This document shows, one piece after another, positions 28,600 through 38,405 of a stretch of DNA of 64,000 bases. The notes below the pieces were generated by a model that ran no database searches, was not told the DNA's origin, and worked only from the letters and a program-made list of their open reading frames with translations. Origin of the DNA: Mycolicibacterium iranicum (GTDB lineage: Bacteria > Actinomycetota > Actinomycetes > Mycobacteriales > Mycobacteriaceae); NCBI RefSeq assembly GCF_002101705.1, contig NZ_LQPC01000020.1:124001-188000 (forward strand). Reading direction: 5' to 3'. Position numbers and translations under genes: made by a program. Position 1 is the stretch's first letter; each line of letters opens with the position of its first letter.

Positions 28600-29804
28600 C
28601 GCGGCCGCTGCTGACCGCCGACCGCGAACTGGCGCTGCTGCGCGAGCTCATCCAGGCCGCCTCGAGCGGACCGGGCGTCGAACCGCTCGCGGCCGCGGCC
28701 GCGAGGATGATCACCGCGGCCACCGACAGCGACGTCTGCTTCGTGCACGTCCTCGACGACACGGAAAGGTCGCTGACGCTGGCCGGGGCGACCCCGCCCT
28801 TCGACTCGGAAGTGGGAAAGATCAGACTTCCTCTGGGACAGGGCATTTCGGGGTGGGTGGCCAGCCACCGGGAGCCGGTGGTGATCAGGAAGGACAAGGA
28901 ATCCGATCCGCGCTACCTGCCGTTCCGCTCGCTGCGCGGCCGGGATTTCACCTCGATGGTGTCAGTTCCGATGGAGACCGACCCCGGCGGACTCGTCGGC
29001 GTCCTCAACGTCCACACCGTTGCCGAGCGCGACTTCGGCGACCGCGATGTCGAGCTGCTGTTGGTGATCGGCAGGCTGATTGCCGGCGCCATGCACCAGG
29101 CGCGGCTGCACCGCCAGCTGGTGGCTCGCGAACGCGCCCACGAGAACTTCGTCGAGCAGGTCATCGAGGCCCAGGAATTGGAGCGCCGCAGGCTCGCGGG
29201 CGACATTCACGACGGCATCTCGCAGCGGCTCGTCACGCTCTCCTACCGCCTCGACGCGGCCGCGCAGGCCGCGAAGTCCCCCGACGACCGCGCCGCGCTG
29301 ACCGAACAGCTCGACCGCGCACGGGAACTCGCTGACCTGACGCTGCAGGAGGCGCGCGCCGCGATCAGCGGGCTACGACCCCCCGTGCTGGACGACCTGG
29401 GGCTCTCCGGCGGGCTGGCCAGTTTGGCCCGGTCGATCCCACAGATCACCATCGAGGTCACGCTGGCCGAGGATCGGGTGCCCGACCACATCGAGCTGGC
29501 TCTGTACCGCATCGCGCAGGAATGCCTGCAGAATGTCGTCAAACACGCCCGTGCCGACCATGCCCGGCTCACGTTCGCCGTGGACAGGACCGACAACGGA
29601 GAGGTCGCCCGGTTGGAGATCGTCGACGACGGCGTCGGATTCGACACGCTGGAACGCCCGCTGGGCGGCGACGAGATGGGTGGCTACGGGCTGCTGTCGA
29701 TGGCCGAGCGCGCCGAGATCGTCGGGGGCAGGCTCCACATCCGCTCGCGCCCCGGCAACGGCACCGCGGTGACGGCGACGATCCCGCTGCCCCCGAACCG
29801 GTGA
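28596..29804 (+). CDS. GAF-domain sensor histidine kinase (NarL partner type)
   Basis: Soluble kinase of 402 residues. The N-terminal GAF domain spans about residues 15-170 (LPLGQGISGWVASHREPVVI, TSMVSVPM). HisKA_3 follows with H205 in ERRRLAGDIHDGISQRL, and a HATPase domain with ALYRIAQECLQNVVKHA, IVDDGVGF and GGYGLLSMAERAEIVGG. It starts at GTG 28596 inside the regulator stop. The GAF ligand is unknown; there is no obvious haem-type DosS signature. Confidence 0.92.
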   Translation: MTRPLLTADRELALLRELIQAASSGPGVEPLAAAAARMITAATDSDVCFVHVLDDTERSLTLAGATPPFDSEVGKIRLPLGQGISGWVASHREPVVIRKDKESDPRYLPFRSLRGRDFTSMVSVPMETDPGGLVGVLNVHTVAERDFGDRDVELLLVIGRLIAGAMHQARLHRQLVARERAHENFVEQVIEAQELERRRLAGDIHDGISQRLVTLSYRLDAAAQAAKSPDDRAALTEQLDRARELADLTLQEARAAISGLRPPVLDDLGLSGGLASLARSIPQITIEVTLAEDRVPDHIELALYRIAQECLQNVVKHARADHARLTFAVDRTDNGEVARLEIVDDGVGFDTLERPLGGDEMGGYGLLSMAERAEIVGGRLHIRSRPGNGTAVTATIPLPPNR

Positions 29805-29817
29805 CGAGCACCGACAG

Positions 29818-30315
29818 TCAGAAATCGCCTGCGCTGCGGCGCAGCGTCTCGATCGAGGCCGCCAGCGTGCGGGATTGTTCGTCGGAGATGCCGATGTCGC
29901 CGAAGACGTCCTTGTTCAGCGTCACCGTCGCATCTTCGACGGTCGAGCGACCGAGGTCGGTGATCTGGACCAGCGTCGTGCGTCCGTCGGTCGGGTGCGG
30001 AAGCCGTTCGACCAGGCCGTCGGACTCCAACCGCCGGATCGCGTGCGTGACGCTGGTGACGTGCACCTGCAATCGGTCGGAGGCTTTCGTGATGGGCAGC
30101 GCCCCCGTGCGGCTGAATGCCAGCAAGCGCAGCAGCTCATAGCGCGAAAAGCTCAGGTCGTAGGGCCGCAACGCGTTCTCGACGCGGGCCAGCAGGATCT
30201 GGTGGGCGCGCATCACCGAGGTCACCGCGACCATGCCGTCGGCGACATCGCCCCACCCTGAGCGCTCCCAGTTGTCGCGGGCGATGGCGATCGGGTCCCG
30301 CCGTTCGGATGGCAC
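29818..30315 (-). CDS. MarR-family transcriptional regulator
   Basis: 165-residue winged-helix protein starting at GTG 30315 (PSERRDPIAIARDNWERSGW). The DNA-binding core reads LSFSRYELLRLLAFSRTGALPITKASDRLQVHVTSVTHAIRRLE and the wing SDGLVERLPHPTDGRTTLVQIT. It lies 32 bp downstream of the anti-sigma gene, matching Rv0737 after rslA in M. tuberculosis, and may be co-transcribed with sigL-rslA. Its target is unknown. It is convergent with the kinase gene. Confidence 0.9.
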   Translation of the reverse strand: MPSERRDPIAIARDNWERSGWGDVADGMVAVTSVMRAHQILLARVENALRPYDLSFSRYELLRLLAFSRTGALPITKASDRLQVHVTSVTHAIRRLESDGLVERLPHPTDGRTTLVQITDLGRSTVEDATVTLNKDVFGDIGISDEQSRTLAASIETLRRSAGDF

Positions 30316-30347
30316 GCATGTCTTTCTACCGCAACGGCTCGCCCGGG

Positions 30348-31064
30348 TCACACCTGCTTCTCGAGCAGTACCGAGCCGTCGGAGGCCGAAACCAGTTGCA
30401 CGGCAGCGATTTCGTTCCTGTCCATCGGGGTGCTTCCGCTCGGCAGTGCCGTCGCACCGGACACGCCGAGCCAGGTGGCGATCTGGTGTCGGCTGCCGTC
30501 CTGACCGATGACCACCATGCCGAGATCCTGCGGCTTGGCGCCGTGGGGGCTCTGCCCCCAATCGCCGTACGAGCACTCCATGTCGATGCGGGTGCCCCAG
30601 CCGTAGCTGGTCAGCGCGACGCTCGCGTTGATCGGGGTCTCGGAGACCTTGCTCATCCCGAGCATCTGCGCGGTGCTCTGTTGTGTTGGCGCCGTGTGCA
30701 ATCCGAAGATCTCGGGCCGCACGGCGACCATCAGTGCGACGGCCGCGAGCACCGCTGCCACCCCGACAGCCGTCATCGTCGCCCAGCGCGCCCGGCGCCT
30801 GCGCACACCGACGCGGTCGATCACCGAGGTGAGCACCTCGGGTCGCAACGGCGGATCGGGATCTTCGTCGTCGAGTGCCCGCACCTCGCCGAGGTCGAGC
30901 AGCGACAGCAGGCCGGGCATGCCGCCGAGTTCTCCGACGGCGGAACGGCATCGAGCACACTCGGCGAGATGCGATTCGTACTCGCGGCGATCTTCGCCGG
31001 ACAGCGCACCCAACACGTAGGCGGCGTCCCACGTCAGGTAGGTGTCGTGGTCTTGCGGAATCAT
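30348..31064 (-). CDS. rslA: Anti-sigma-L factor RslA
   Basis: Membrane-bound anti-sigma factor (238 residues). The N-terminal zinc-associated anti-sigma domain has H32-x3-C36-x2-C39 (HLAECARC), one transmembrane helix spans about residues 94-115, and an extracytoplasmic C-terminal domain (RskA type) follows. In M. tuberculosis RslA releases SigL under oxidising conditions through this zinc site. The ATG overlaps the sigL stop (ATGA), so the two are coupled. Confidence 0.93.
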   Translation of the reverse strand: MIPQDHDTYLTWDAAYVLGALSGEDRREYESHLAECARCRSAVGELGGMPGLLSLLDLGEVRALDDEDPDPPLRPEVLTSVIDRVGVRRRRARWATMTAVGVAAVLAAVALMVAVRPEIFGLHTAPTQQSTAQMLGMSKVSETPINASVALTSYGWGTRIDMECSYGDWGQSPHGAKPQDLGMVVIGQDGSRHQIATWLGVSGATALPSGSTPMDRNEIAAVQLVSASDGSVLLEKQV

Positions 31065-31594
31065 CGAGTCACCCCCATCTCCTGAAGGCCGAGCCGCAGC
31101 GCGCGGACGGCGTAGTGCAGCCGAGACTTCACGGTTCCTTCCGGGATCTGCAGATCGGCTGCGATCTGTCCCGTCGTCCAGCCCTGGTAGTAGGCGCGGC
31201 GAATCACCGCGCGGTGCTCGTCGGACAGTTGACGCAACGCCGTGCCCAGCAATATCCGGTCCAGCGCCGTGTCGACGTCGTCATTGGACGCCACGTCGGC
31301 GACAAGCTCGGGCTCGGGCACCCCGGTCTCGTGCCGGAAGCGGGCACTTCGACGTTCGTCGATGATCATGTTGCGCGCCACGGTGAACAACCACGCCCTG
31401 GCGGACCGGTCCAGGTCGGCGGTGACGTCGGGGTGTCGCCACGCACGCAGCAGCGTCTCCTGAACCACGTCCTCGGCACGCGCCCGGTCCCCGGTAAGTC
31501 GCAGCGCATAGCGCCACAGCGCGGCGGCGTGCTCGTTGTAGAGCGCCCGCATGACCGCGGCTTCGGGGTCGTCCCGGTGGTTCACTTGCGCCAT
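31061..31594 (-). CDS. sigL: ECF sigma factor SigL
   Basis: Extracytoplasmic-function sigma factor of 177 residues. Sigma-2 region: YNEHAAALWRYALRLTGDRA followed by AEDVVQETLLRAWRHP; sigma-4 region: LRQLSDEHRAVIRRAYYQG...IAADLQIPEGTVKSRLHYAVRAL. In M. tuberculosis SigL controls envelope-related genes and its own operon. A sequence matching the SigL promoter lies just upstream. A GGCGGAGG site precedes ATG 31594. Gene order secY-adk-mapA-sigL-rslA is the same as Rv0732-Rv0736. Confidence 0.94.
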   Translation of the reverse strand: MAQVNHRDDPEAAVMRALYNEHAAALWRYALRLTGDRARAEDVVQETLLRAWRHPDVTADLDRSARAWLFTVARNMIIDERRSARFRHETGVPEPELVADVASNDDVDTALDRILLGTALRQLSDEHRAVIRRAYYQGWTTGQIAADLQIPEGTVKSRLHYAVRALRLGLQEMGVTR

Positions 31595-31605
31595 CCTCCG
31601 CCAGT

Positions 31606-31633
31606 GACACGACGGTGACGGGCTTTCGGTTCA
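31606..31633 (-). promoter_or_regulatory. SigL-type autoregulatory promoter
   Basis: Minus strand: TGAACC (31633-31628), 16-bp spacer, CGTGTC (31611-31606). This is an exact fit to the SigL consensus reported for M. tuberculosis (TGAACC, 16-17 bp, CGTGTC). The -35 element includes the TGA stop codon of mapA. The start of transcription would fall only a few bases before the Shine-Dalgarno of sigL. Confidence 0.8.
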
Positions 31634-32431
31634 GCGCGCGGTCAGGATGCGGGGCCCGTCGTCGGTGACCGCGACGGTGTGCTCCCAGTGCGCGGCGCGT
31701 GAACCGTCGGTGGTGACGACCGTCCAGTTGTCGTCGAGTACCGCGGTTTTGCGGGTGCCGAGGGTGAGCATGGGCTCGATGGCGAGCACCGAACCGACGG
31801 CCAGGTACGGACCGCGGCCGGGTGAGCCCTCGTTCGGCAGGAACGGGTCCATGTGCATCTCGCGACCGATACCGTGCCCGCCGTAGCCGGCGACGATGCC
31901 GAATTTGCGGCCGTAGCGCGCCTCGGCGGCCTTGGTGCCCTGCTCGATGGCGTGCGAGACATCGGTCAGTCGGTTCCCGGGAACCATGGCGGCGATGCCG
32001 GCCTCCATCGAATCGCGAGTCGCGGCGGACAGCATCTCGTCGGCAGGGATCAGCTCGCCGACGCCGAAGGTGAACGCCGAGTCGCCGTGCCAGCCGTCCA
32101 GGATCGCACCGCAGTCGATCGACACCAGATCGCCGGCGGCGAGCTTCTCCGCGTCGCTCGGGATGCCGTGCACGACACGGTCGTTGACCGACGAACAGAT
32201 GGTCCCGGGGAATCCGTGGTAGCCGAGGAACGACGGCGTGCCACCCCCGTCGCGGATCACCGACTCGGCGACTGCGTCGAGCTCCAGCGTCGACACGCCC
32301 GGTCGGGCCGCCGCCTGCACGGCTTTGAGTGCGGCGGCGACGAGCGCGCCGGCGGCAGCCATCGCGTCCAGTTCACCGGCGGTGCGCTGCGGAACGACCT
32401 TGCGGCTGCGCAGTCCGGGCAGAGAGACCAT
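31631..32431 (-). CDS. mapA: Type I methionine aminopeptidase
   Basis: Removes the initiator methionine from nascent proteins; cytoplasmic dinuclear metalloprotease (266 residues). Metal ligands are visible: D in [14 protein letters not shown] (two Asp), His in [15 protein letters not shown] and Glu in [10 protein letters not shown] and HWEHTVAVT. Its ATG directly abuts the adk stop. The stop codon is part of the predicted sigL promoter. Confidence 0.96.
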   Translation of the reverse strand: MVSLPGLRSRKVVPQRTAGELDAMAAAGALVAAALKAVQAAARPGVSTLELDAVAESVIRDGGGTPSFLGYHGFPGTICSSVNDRVVHGIPSDAEKLAAGDLVSIDCGAILDGWHGDSAFTFGVGELIPADEMLSAATRDSMEAGIAAMVPGNRLTDVSHAIEQGTKAAEARYGRKFGIVAGYGGHGIGREMHMDPFLPNEGSPGRGPYLAVGSVLAIEPMLTLGTRKTAVLDDNWTVVTTDGSRAAHWEHTVAVTDDGPRILTAR

Positions 32432-32977
32432 CTAGCGGCCGAGCGCCTTGAGCGCGCGGGTGAACACCTCGTCGAGTTCACCGACGGCGTCGACCGTCTT
32501 GAGGTCGTCGGAGTAGAAGTCGAGCAGCGGCGCGGTCTCGTCGCGGTAGACCTTGAACCGGTTACGGATGACGTCCTCGGTGTCGTCGGCGCGGCCGCGG
32601 CCCTGTAGTCGGGAGACGAGCTCCTCCTCGGGCACCCGGAACTCGAGCACCGCGTCGAGGGCCAATCCGCGCTTCTGGAGCATCTGCGCCAGCGCTTCGG
32701 CCTGCTCGACCGACCGCGGGAAGCCATCGAGGATGAAGCCCTCTTTGGCGTCGTCGTCATTGAGCCTGTCATCGACCAGCGCGTTGGTGAGCGTGGCCGG
32801 CACCAGATCGCCGGCGTCCAGGTACTTCTTCGCCTCCACACCGAGCTCGGTGTTGTTGCTGATGTTGTACCGGAACAGATCGCCGGTGGAGATCTGCGGG
32901 ATGCCGAGCTTGTCGGCCAGCTTCTGCGCCTGGGTTCCCTTGCCCGCACCCGGCGGGCCCAACAACACGATTCTCAA
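32432..32977 (-). CDS. adk: Adenylate kinase
   Basis: Reversible phosphoryl transfer ATP + AMP to 2 ADP. P-loop [10 protein letters not shown] near the N-terminus, AMP-binding [11 protein letters not shown] and [11 protein letters not shown], then a short LID ([18 protein letters not shown]). At 181 residues it is the short-lid form found in mycobacteria. Lies 16 bp after secY. Confidence 0.97.
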   Translation of the reverse strand: MRIVLLGPPGAGKGTQAQKLADKLGIPQISTGDLFRYNISNNTELGVEAKKYLDAGDLVPATLTNALVDDRLNDDDAKEGFILDGFPRSVEQAEALAQMLQKRGLALDAVLEFRVPEEELVSRLQGRGRADDTEDVIRNRFKVYRDETAPLLDFYSDDLKTVDAVGELDEVFTRALKALGR

Positions 32978-32993
32978 CGTAGGAAACCCTCTC

Positions 32994-34331
32994 TCACTTC
33001 AAAAAGCCCTCGTAGTTGCGCTGCATCAGCTGGCTTTCGATTTGCTTCACGGTGTCCAGGCCGACACCGACGGCGATGAGGACCGCGGTACCGCCGAACG
33101 GCAGGTTCTGCACAGAGCCGGTGTTGCCGATCTCGAGGAAGAGGTTCGGCAGAACGGCGATCACGCCCAGATAGATCGAGCCTGGCAGGGTGATCCTCGA
33201 CAGGACGAAGTTCAGGTAATCGGCGGTCGGCTTGCCCGGGCGGATACCGGGGATGAAACCGCCGTACTTCTTCATCTCGTCGGCACGTTCTTCGGGGTTG
33301 AACGTGATGGAGACGTAGAAGTAGGTGAAGAAGATGATCAGGCCGAAGTAGATCGCGATGTAGACCGGGCTACTGGGATCGGTCAGGTACTCGGCGACGA
33401 ACGTCTGCCACCATCCGGTGCTCGGGGTGGAGCTACCGCTGGTGATCAGCTGGGTGATCAGGTGCGGGATGTAGATCAGCGACGACGCGAAGATGACCGG
33501 GATGACGCCGGCCTGGTTGACCTTCAGCGGCAGGTAGGTCGACGTGCCGCCGTACATCTTGCGGCCCACCATGCGCTTGGCGTACTGCACCGGGATACGG
33601 CGCTGACCCTGCTCCACGAAGACGACGCCGATGACGATGACCAGGGCCGCCACGCAGACCAGCGTGAAGACCATGCCGCCGCGGCTGTCCAGGATGTTCT
33701 TGCCCTCGCCGGGGATCGCCGAGGCGATGCTGGCGAAGATGATCAGCGACATGCCGTTGCCGACACCGCGCTCGGTGACGAGCTCGCCCATCCACATGAC
33801 CAGCGCGGCACCGGCGGTCATGACGATGACGATGACCGCCAGCGTCCAGATGTTGAGGCCTTCGCTCTGCCCCTGGATGATGTCGAGCGAGCAGCCCTGC
33901 AGCAGGCCGCCGTTGGCGGCCAGCGCGACGATGCTGGTGGCCTGCAGGATGGCCAGCGCGATCGCCAGGTAGCGCGTGTACTGCGTGAGCTTGGTCTGCC
34001 CTGCTTGTCCTTCTTTGCGGAGCTGCTCGAAGCGAGGGATGACCACGCCGAGCAGCTGCACGATGATGCTGGCGGTGATGTAGGGCATGATGCCCACCGC
34101 GAACACCGAGAGCTGGAGCAGCGCGCCACCGGAGAAGAGGTTGATCAGCGAGTAGATCTGACCCGACTCACCGCCGCTGACCTGGGCGATGCACTGCTGC
34201 ACGTTGGGGTAGTTGACACCCGGGGACGGGATGGAGGCACCGACCCGGTAAAGGATCACGATGCCCAGCGTGAACAGGATCTTCCGTCTGAGATCGACTG
34301 TCCGCAGGGACGAGATGAAGGCCGAGAGCAC
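32994..34331 (-). CDS. secY: Protein translocase subunit SecY
   Basis: Central channel of the Sec translocon (445 residues, ten transmembrane segments). Starts [22 protein letters not shown]; SecY signature segments include GVNYPN, the plug-side [22 protein letters not shown] and the cytosolic loop [20 protein letters not shown] chose GTG 34331 because GGAGGAAAG lies just before it; a longer reading to 34346 is unlikely. Leads secY-adk-mapA, the tail of the spc operon, here separated from rplO by 12.5 kb of accessory genes. Confidence 0.97.
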   Translation of the reverse strand: MLSAFISSLRTVDLRRKILFTLGIVILYRVGASIPSPGVNYPNVQQCIAQVSGGESGQIYSLINLFSGGALLQLSVFAVGIMPYITASIIVQLLGVVIPRFEQLRKEGQAGQTKLTQYTRYLAIALAILQATSIVALAANGGLLQGCSLDIIQGQSEGLNIWTLAVIVIVMTAGAALVMWMGELVTERGVGNGMSLIIFASIASAIPGEGKNILDSRGGMVFTLVCVAALVIVIGVVFVEQGQRRIPVQYAKRMVGRKMYGGTSTYLPLKVNQAGVIPVIFASSLIYIPHLITQLITSGSSTPSTGWWQTFVAEYLTDPSSPVYIAIYFGLIIFFTYFYVSITFNPEERADEMKKYGGFIPGIRPGKPTADYLNFVLSRITLPGSIYLGVIAVLPNLFLEIGNTGSVQNLPFGGTAVLIAVGVGLDTVKQIESQLMQRNYEGFLK

Positions 34332-34496
34332 TCTTTCCTCCTGCACGGCCGGGGTGTCGATCGCGGCGTGCTTGTGTAGCTGGCGTCACCAGCGTCGTGG
34401 TCAAGTCGTGTGCGCGACGGCATGAGCAGGAGAAATAGCCTGCCCAAGTCGCGCGTTCAAACAGTCTACGAGACTAACAGTTGCATGTTGGTTGGC

Positions 34497-34570
34497 CCGA
34501 ATCCGAAGGTCTCAGACGGCACTCAGATTCGGCGCGTACCGTGGCGGCGGTTGTTAATTCATCTAATTAA
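34497..34570. repeat. Inverted repeats in the secY/methyltransferase intergenic region
   Basis: Two structures lie here. CCGAATC (34497-34503) and GATTCGG (34526-34532) form inverted arms; the right arm is part of CTCAGATTCGGC, which is also found at 26510. Further on, TTAATT (34554-34559) and AATTAA (34565-34570) form an AT-rich dyad with a 5-bp spacer, 12 bp before the first methyltransferase gene and overlapping its ribosome-site region. The dyad is striking in such GC-rich DNA and is an operator candidate. Confidence 0.45.
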
Positions 34571-34582
34571 AAAGGACACGAG

Positions 34583-35509
34583 ATGCCCCGCACCGCAGAC
34601 GATACCTGGGACCTCGCCTCCAGCGTGGGGGCCACCGCGACGATGGTCGCCGCCGCCCGCGCCGTGGCCACCAGGGCCGAGCAACCCGTGATCAACGACC
34701 CGTTCGCCGAGCCGCTCGTAAGAGCCGTCGGCGTGGACTTCTTCACCCGCCTGGCCAGTGGCGAGCTGACCCCGGCCGATCTGGACACCGGAAACTCCGG
34801 TGAGTCGCCGGTTGGCATGAGCCGCTTCGCCGACGGCATGGCCGCGCGCACCCGGTTCTTCGACGACTTCTTCGCCGCGGCTGTCGAGTCCGGTGTCCGT
34901 CAGGCCGTCATCCTCGCCTCCGGCCTCGACGCCCGCGGCTACCGCCTCACCTGGCCCGACGACATGACGCTGTTCGAGATCGACCAGCCGGAGGTCATCG
35001 AGTTCAAGGCCACCACTCTCGCCGGGCTCGGAGCCCGGCCGTCGACCGAGTTGAAGACGGTTCCCGTCGACCTTCGCAACGACTGGCCTGCTGCGCTGGC
35101 AGAGGCCGGCTTCGACGCGACCGCTCCGACGGCCTGGATCGCCGAGGGGCTGCTCGGCTACCTGCCGCCGGATGCGCAGGACCGTTTGCTGGACACCATC
35201 GGTGAGCTCAGCGCGCCCGGGAGCCGGCTTGCCGTCGAGTCCGTGCCCTCCCACCACGAGGCCGACCAGCAGGAAATGCGCGAGAAGATGCAAGCGTCGA
35301 CCGACACCTGGCGCAGCCACGGCTTCGATCTCGACTTCTCCGAGCTGGTGTTCCTCGGTGACCGCAACGACGTCGTCGAGTATCTGCGCGAGCGGGGCTG
35401 GACGGTGGAGGGCACCCCCACCAACGATCTCCTGGTGCGCTACGGACTCCAGCCTCTGGACAACGACGAAGGCTTCGCCGACGTCGTCTACGTCAGCGCG
35501 GCCAAGTAG
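34583..35509 (+). CDS. SAM-dependent methyltransferase, PF04072 family (1 of 4)
   Basis: Putative class I S-adenosylmethionine-dependent methyltransferase of the mycobacterial leucine-carboxyl-methyltransferase-like family (308 residues). Conserved features: start with [42 protein letters not shown] (SAM-binding motif), [12 protein letters not shown] and [20 protein letters not shown]. The substrate is unknown; these proteins are amplified in mycobacterial genomes. AAAAGGACACG precedes ATG 34583. First of a four-gene tandem array on the plus strand, divergent from secY. Confidence 0.9.
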   Translation: MPRTADDTWDLASSVGATATMVAAARAVATRAEQPVINDPFAEPLVRAVGVDFFTRLASGELTPADLDTGNSGESPVGMSRFADGMAARTRFFDDFFAAAVESGVRQAVILASGLDARGYRLTWPDDMTLFEIDQPEVIEFKATTLAGLGARPSTELKTVPVDLRNDWPAALAEAGFDATAPTAWIAEGLLGYLPPDAQDRLLDTIGELSAPGSRLAVESVPSHHEADQQEMREKMQASTDTWRSHGFDLDFSELVFLGDRNDVVEYLRERGWTVEGTPTNDLLVRYGLQPLDNDEGFADVVYVSAAK

Positions 35510-35537
35510 GTCGGGCCCCGGTTTCGAGGAGGCACGG

Positions 35538-36476
35538 ATGGCACGCACCGAGGGCGACACCTGGGACCTGGCCTCCAGTGTGGGCGCGACAGCGACGATG
35601 GTCGCTGCTGCCCGTGCCGTCGCCAGCCGGGAAGCCGACCCGCTGATCGACGATCCGTATGCCGCGCCGCTGGTGCGTGCGGTCGGGATCGACTTCTTCA
35701 CCAAGGTCGTGGACGGGGAGATCGACTTCTCCTCCGGCGACGAGTCCGGGACCGCGGAGCTGATGACGGATGTGATGGCGGTCCGCACGCGGTTCTTCGA
35801 CGATTTCTTCGCCGACGCCATGGCCGCCGGCATCAGGCAGGCCGTCATCCTCGCCTCGGGACTGGATTCCCGCGCGTACCGACTGGACTGGCCGGCGGGC
35901 ACCACGGTCTTCGAGATCGACCAGCCCGCCGTCATCGAATTCAAGACGGCGACGCTGGCTGCCCTCGGCGCAGCCCCGTCGGCGCGGCTGCACACCGTCG
36001 CAGCGGACTTGCGGGACGACTGGGCGGCCGCGTTGCGCGGCGCCGGCTTCGACCCGACGGCGCCGACTGCGTGGATCGCCGAAGGCTTGCTCGTCTACCT
36101 GCCCCCGGATGCGCAGGACCGGCTGTTCGACGAGATCACCCGGCTCAGCGCTACGGGAAGCCGGCTGGCCACCGAATTCCATCCCGATGCGGGAGCGAGC
36201 ATCGGTCAGCGCAGCCGCGCTCTGCGCGCGCAGTGGGAGAGCCAGGGGTTCGAAGCCGACATCCCGGATGTGGCGAGCCTGTTCCATACCGGCGAGCGCA
36301 CACCTGCGGCCGACTACCTCGGCGCACTGGGGTGGCAAGTCAGCGGCCGGTCGCGGCCCGAGGTCTTCGCACACTACGGCCGCGAGTTCTCTGTCACCGA
36401 AAGCCTTGCCGCGCTCCGCGATTCGAGAGCGCTGACGGCAGTACTACGCGAAAGGAACGCAGATGGCGCGCACTGA
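35538..36476 (+). CDS. SAM-dependent methyltransferase, PF04072 family (2 of 4)
   Basis: 312-residue paralogue of its neighbour. Starts at ATG 35538 after CGAGGAGGCACGG with [20 protein letters not shown]. Contains [34 protein letters not shown] and [20 protein letters not shown]. The last third departs from copy 1 ([15 protein letters not shown]), the region where these paralogues vary and where substrate choice may lie. Its end overlaps the next gene by 14 bp. Confidence 0.9.
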   Translation: MARTEGDTWDLASSVGATATMVAAARAVASREADPLIDDPYAAPLVRAVGIDFFTKVVDGEIDFSSGDESGTAELMTDVMAVRTRFFDDFFADAMAAGIRQAVILASGLDSRAYRLDWPAGTTVFEIDQPAVIEFKTATLAALGAAPSARLHTVAADLRDDWAAALRGAGFDPTAPTAWIAEGLLVYLPPDAQDRLFDEITRLSATGSRLATEFHPDAGASIGQRSRALRAQWESQGFEADIPDVASLFHTGERTPAADYLGALGWQVSGRSRPEVFAHYGREFSVTESLAALRDSRALTAVLRERNADGAH

Positions 36477-37362
36477 GGGCGACACCTGGGACCTGGCTTC
36501 CAGCGTCGGTGCGACCGCCACGTCGGTGGCCGCCACCCGGGCACTGGCCAGCCGCGGCCCCGACCCGCTGATCGACGACCCCTACGCCGCAGCCCTCGTC
36601 GAGGCCGTCGGCCTACCGCACTTCATCAAGGTGGCCAACGGCGAACTCGGCGACGAGGCCGATCCCCTGTTCGGAGCCCAGCAGATGCGCGAACACATCG
36701 CCGTGCGCACCCGGTTCTTCGACGACTTCTTCACCGCCGCAGGACATCAGGGAATCCGGCAGGCGGTGATCCTTGCGTCGGGCCTCGACACCCGCGCTTA
36801 CCGGCTGCCGTGGGCCGACGGCTCCGTGGTGTTCGAGATCGACCAGCCGGCGGTGATCGACTTCAAGACGAGGGTGCTTGCCGAGGCCGGGGCCACACCC
36901 GCGGCCGGCCGCGCAACGGTGGGCATCGATCTGCGCGACAACTGGCCGAAGGCATTGCGCGAGAACGGTTTCGACCCGTCTCAGCCGACGGCGTGGATCG
37001 CCGAAGGGCTGCTGATCTACCTGCCGCCGGACGCGCAGGACCGACTGCTTGACAACATCACGTCGCTGAGCGCGCCGGGAAGCCTGCTGGCGACCGAGCA
37101 CATGGATGCCAAAGCCCTGACCGGCGACTGGGCCAAGGAGCTCAGCGACCGCGGTCGCCGCTACGGCAGCGACATCGATCTGACCGAGCTGTTCTACAGC
37201 GGACCGAGGACGTCGGCGAGTGACCACCTTCGCGGGCAGGGCTGGCAGGTCACCGTGCTAACCAATGCAGAGGCCTACGCCGCCAACGGTTTCGAACCAC
37301 CCAACGATCAGCTGGCCGTGATGGTCGGGGACTCCGGGTATCTGTCAGCGCGGTTAGGATAG
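36463..37362 (+). CDS. SAM-dependent methyltransferase, PF04072 family (3 of 4)
   Basis: 299-residue paralogue with the same opening ([20 protein letters not shown]) and core motifs ([56 protein letters not shown]). The C-terminal third is distinct ([20 protein letters not shown]). ATG 36463 sits inside the end of copy 2 with GAAAGGAA upstream, so the pair is translationally linked. Confidence 0.9.
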   Translation: MARTEGDTWDLASSVGATATSVAATRALASRGPDPLIDDPYAAALVEAVGLPHFIKVANGELGDEADPLFGAQQMREHIAVRTRFFDDFFTAAGHQGIRQAVILASGLDTRAYRLPWADGSVVFEIDQPAVIDFKTRVLAEAGATPAAGRATVGIDLRDNWPKALRENGFDPSQPTAWIAEGLLIYLPPDAQDRLLDNITSLSAPGSLLATEHMDAKALTGDWAKELSDRGRRYGSDIDLTELFYSGPRTSASDHLRGQGWQVTVLTNAEAYAANGFEPPNDQLAVMVGDSGYLSARLG

Positions 37363-37366
37363 CCGG

Positions 37367-38284
37367 GTGGCGCGCACGGACGACGATTCCTGGGACCCGG
37401 CCTCCAGTGTGGGTGCGACGGCGACGTTGGTGGCCGCAGGCCGTGCGGTGGCCAGCGCAAGTCCCGACCCCCTGATCGACGATCCTTACGCCGATCCGCT
37501 GGTGCGGGCCGTCGGCCTGGACTTCTTCATTAAGCTGCTCGACGGCGAGATCGATCTGTCCCAGTTCCCCGACAGCTCCGCGGAGCGGGCGCAGGCGATG
37601 ATCGACGGAATGGCGGTGCGCACCAAGTTCTTTGACGACTGCTGTTTCGCGGCGACGGCGGCAGGCATCGCACAGGTGGTGATTCTGGCGTCCGGGCTGG
37701 ATGCACGGGCCTATCGACTGGCGTGGCCCCCGGGAACCGTGGTCTACGAGCTGGATCAGCCCCAGGTCATCGAGTTCAAGACCCGCACGCTGCGCGATAT
37801 CGGCGCCGAGCCGACGGCAACCCACCGGCCGGTTCCGATCGACCTGCGCGACGACTGGCCGACGGCCCTGCGGGAGGCCGGGTTCTCCCCCGCCCAACCC
37901 ACCGCGTGGCTGGCCGAAGGCTTACTGATCTACCTTCCGCCCGAGGCCCAGGACAGGTTGTTCGACCAGATCACCGAGCTGTCGGCGCTGGGAAGCACCA
38001 TCGCGACCGAATATGCGCCGGGCATCGTCGATTTCGACGCCGACAAGGCGAGCGCGATGTCGGAACCGCTGCGCGAGCACGGTTTCGACATCGACATGGC
38101 CTCGCTCGTGTACGCCGGGGCGCGCAGCCACGTGATGGACTATCTCAGCAGTAAGGGCTGGCAGGTCAGCGGCGCAGCCCGCGATGAGCTGTTCACGCGC
38201 TATGGCCGTCCGAAACCCGTGCTGTCGGAGGACACCGACCCGCTCGGGGAGATCGTCTACGTCAGCGCGACCTTGGCTGACTAG
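37367..38284 (+). CDS. SAM-dependent methyltransferase, PF04072 family (4 of 4)
   Basis: 305-residue paralogue starting at GTG 37367, 4 bp after copy 3. Opening [26 protein letters not shown] replaces FFDDFF, and the SAM motif is [36 protein letters not shown] is kept. It is the most divergent of the four in the first motif. Ends the array; no downstream partner suggests a pathway. Confidence 0.9.
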   Translation: MARTDDDSWDPASSVGATATLVAAGRAVASASPDPLIDDPYADPLVRAVGLDFFIKLLDGEIDLSQFPDSSAERAQAMIDGMAVRTKFFDDCCFAATAAGIAQVVILASGLDARAYRLAWPPGTVVYELDQPQVIEFKTRTLRDIGAEPTATHRPVPIDLRDDWPTALREAGFSPAQPTAWLAEGLLIYLPPEAQDRLFDQITELSALGSTIATEYAPGIVDFDADKASAMSEPLREHGFDIDMASLVYAGARSHVMDYLSSKGWQVSGAARDELFTRYGRPKPVLSEDTDPLGEIVYVSATLAD

Positions 38285-38405
38285 CCGGTATCCGGAAGAA
38301 ATTCACGGCCGCGGATTAAGTTCTGCGAGCGCAGGGCACTCCCGTCCCGCAGGGGTCGAGTGACGCGCGCCACACTGGCGGCGTCCCCTGGGTCAGGAGA
38401 TGCCG

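Noticed and set aside
32553..34379. 608-codon plus-strand ORF
   Set aside because: Antisense across secY and adk; composition is His/Asp/Arg-rich with no recognisable domain.
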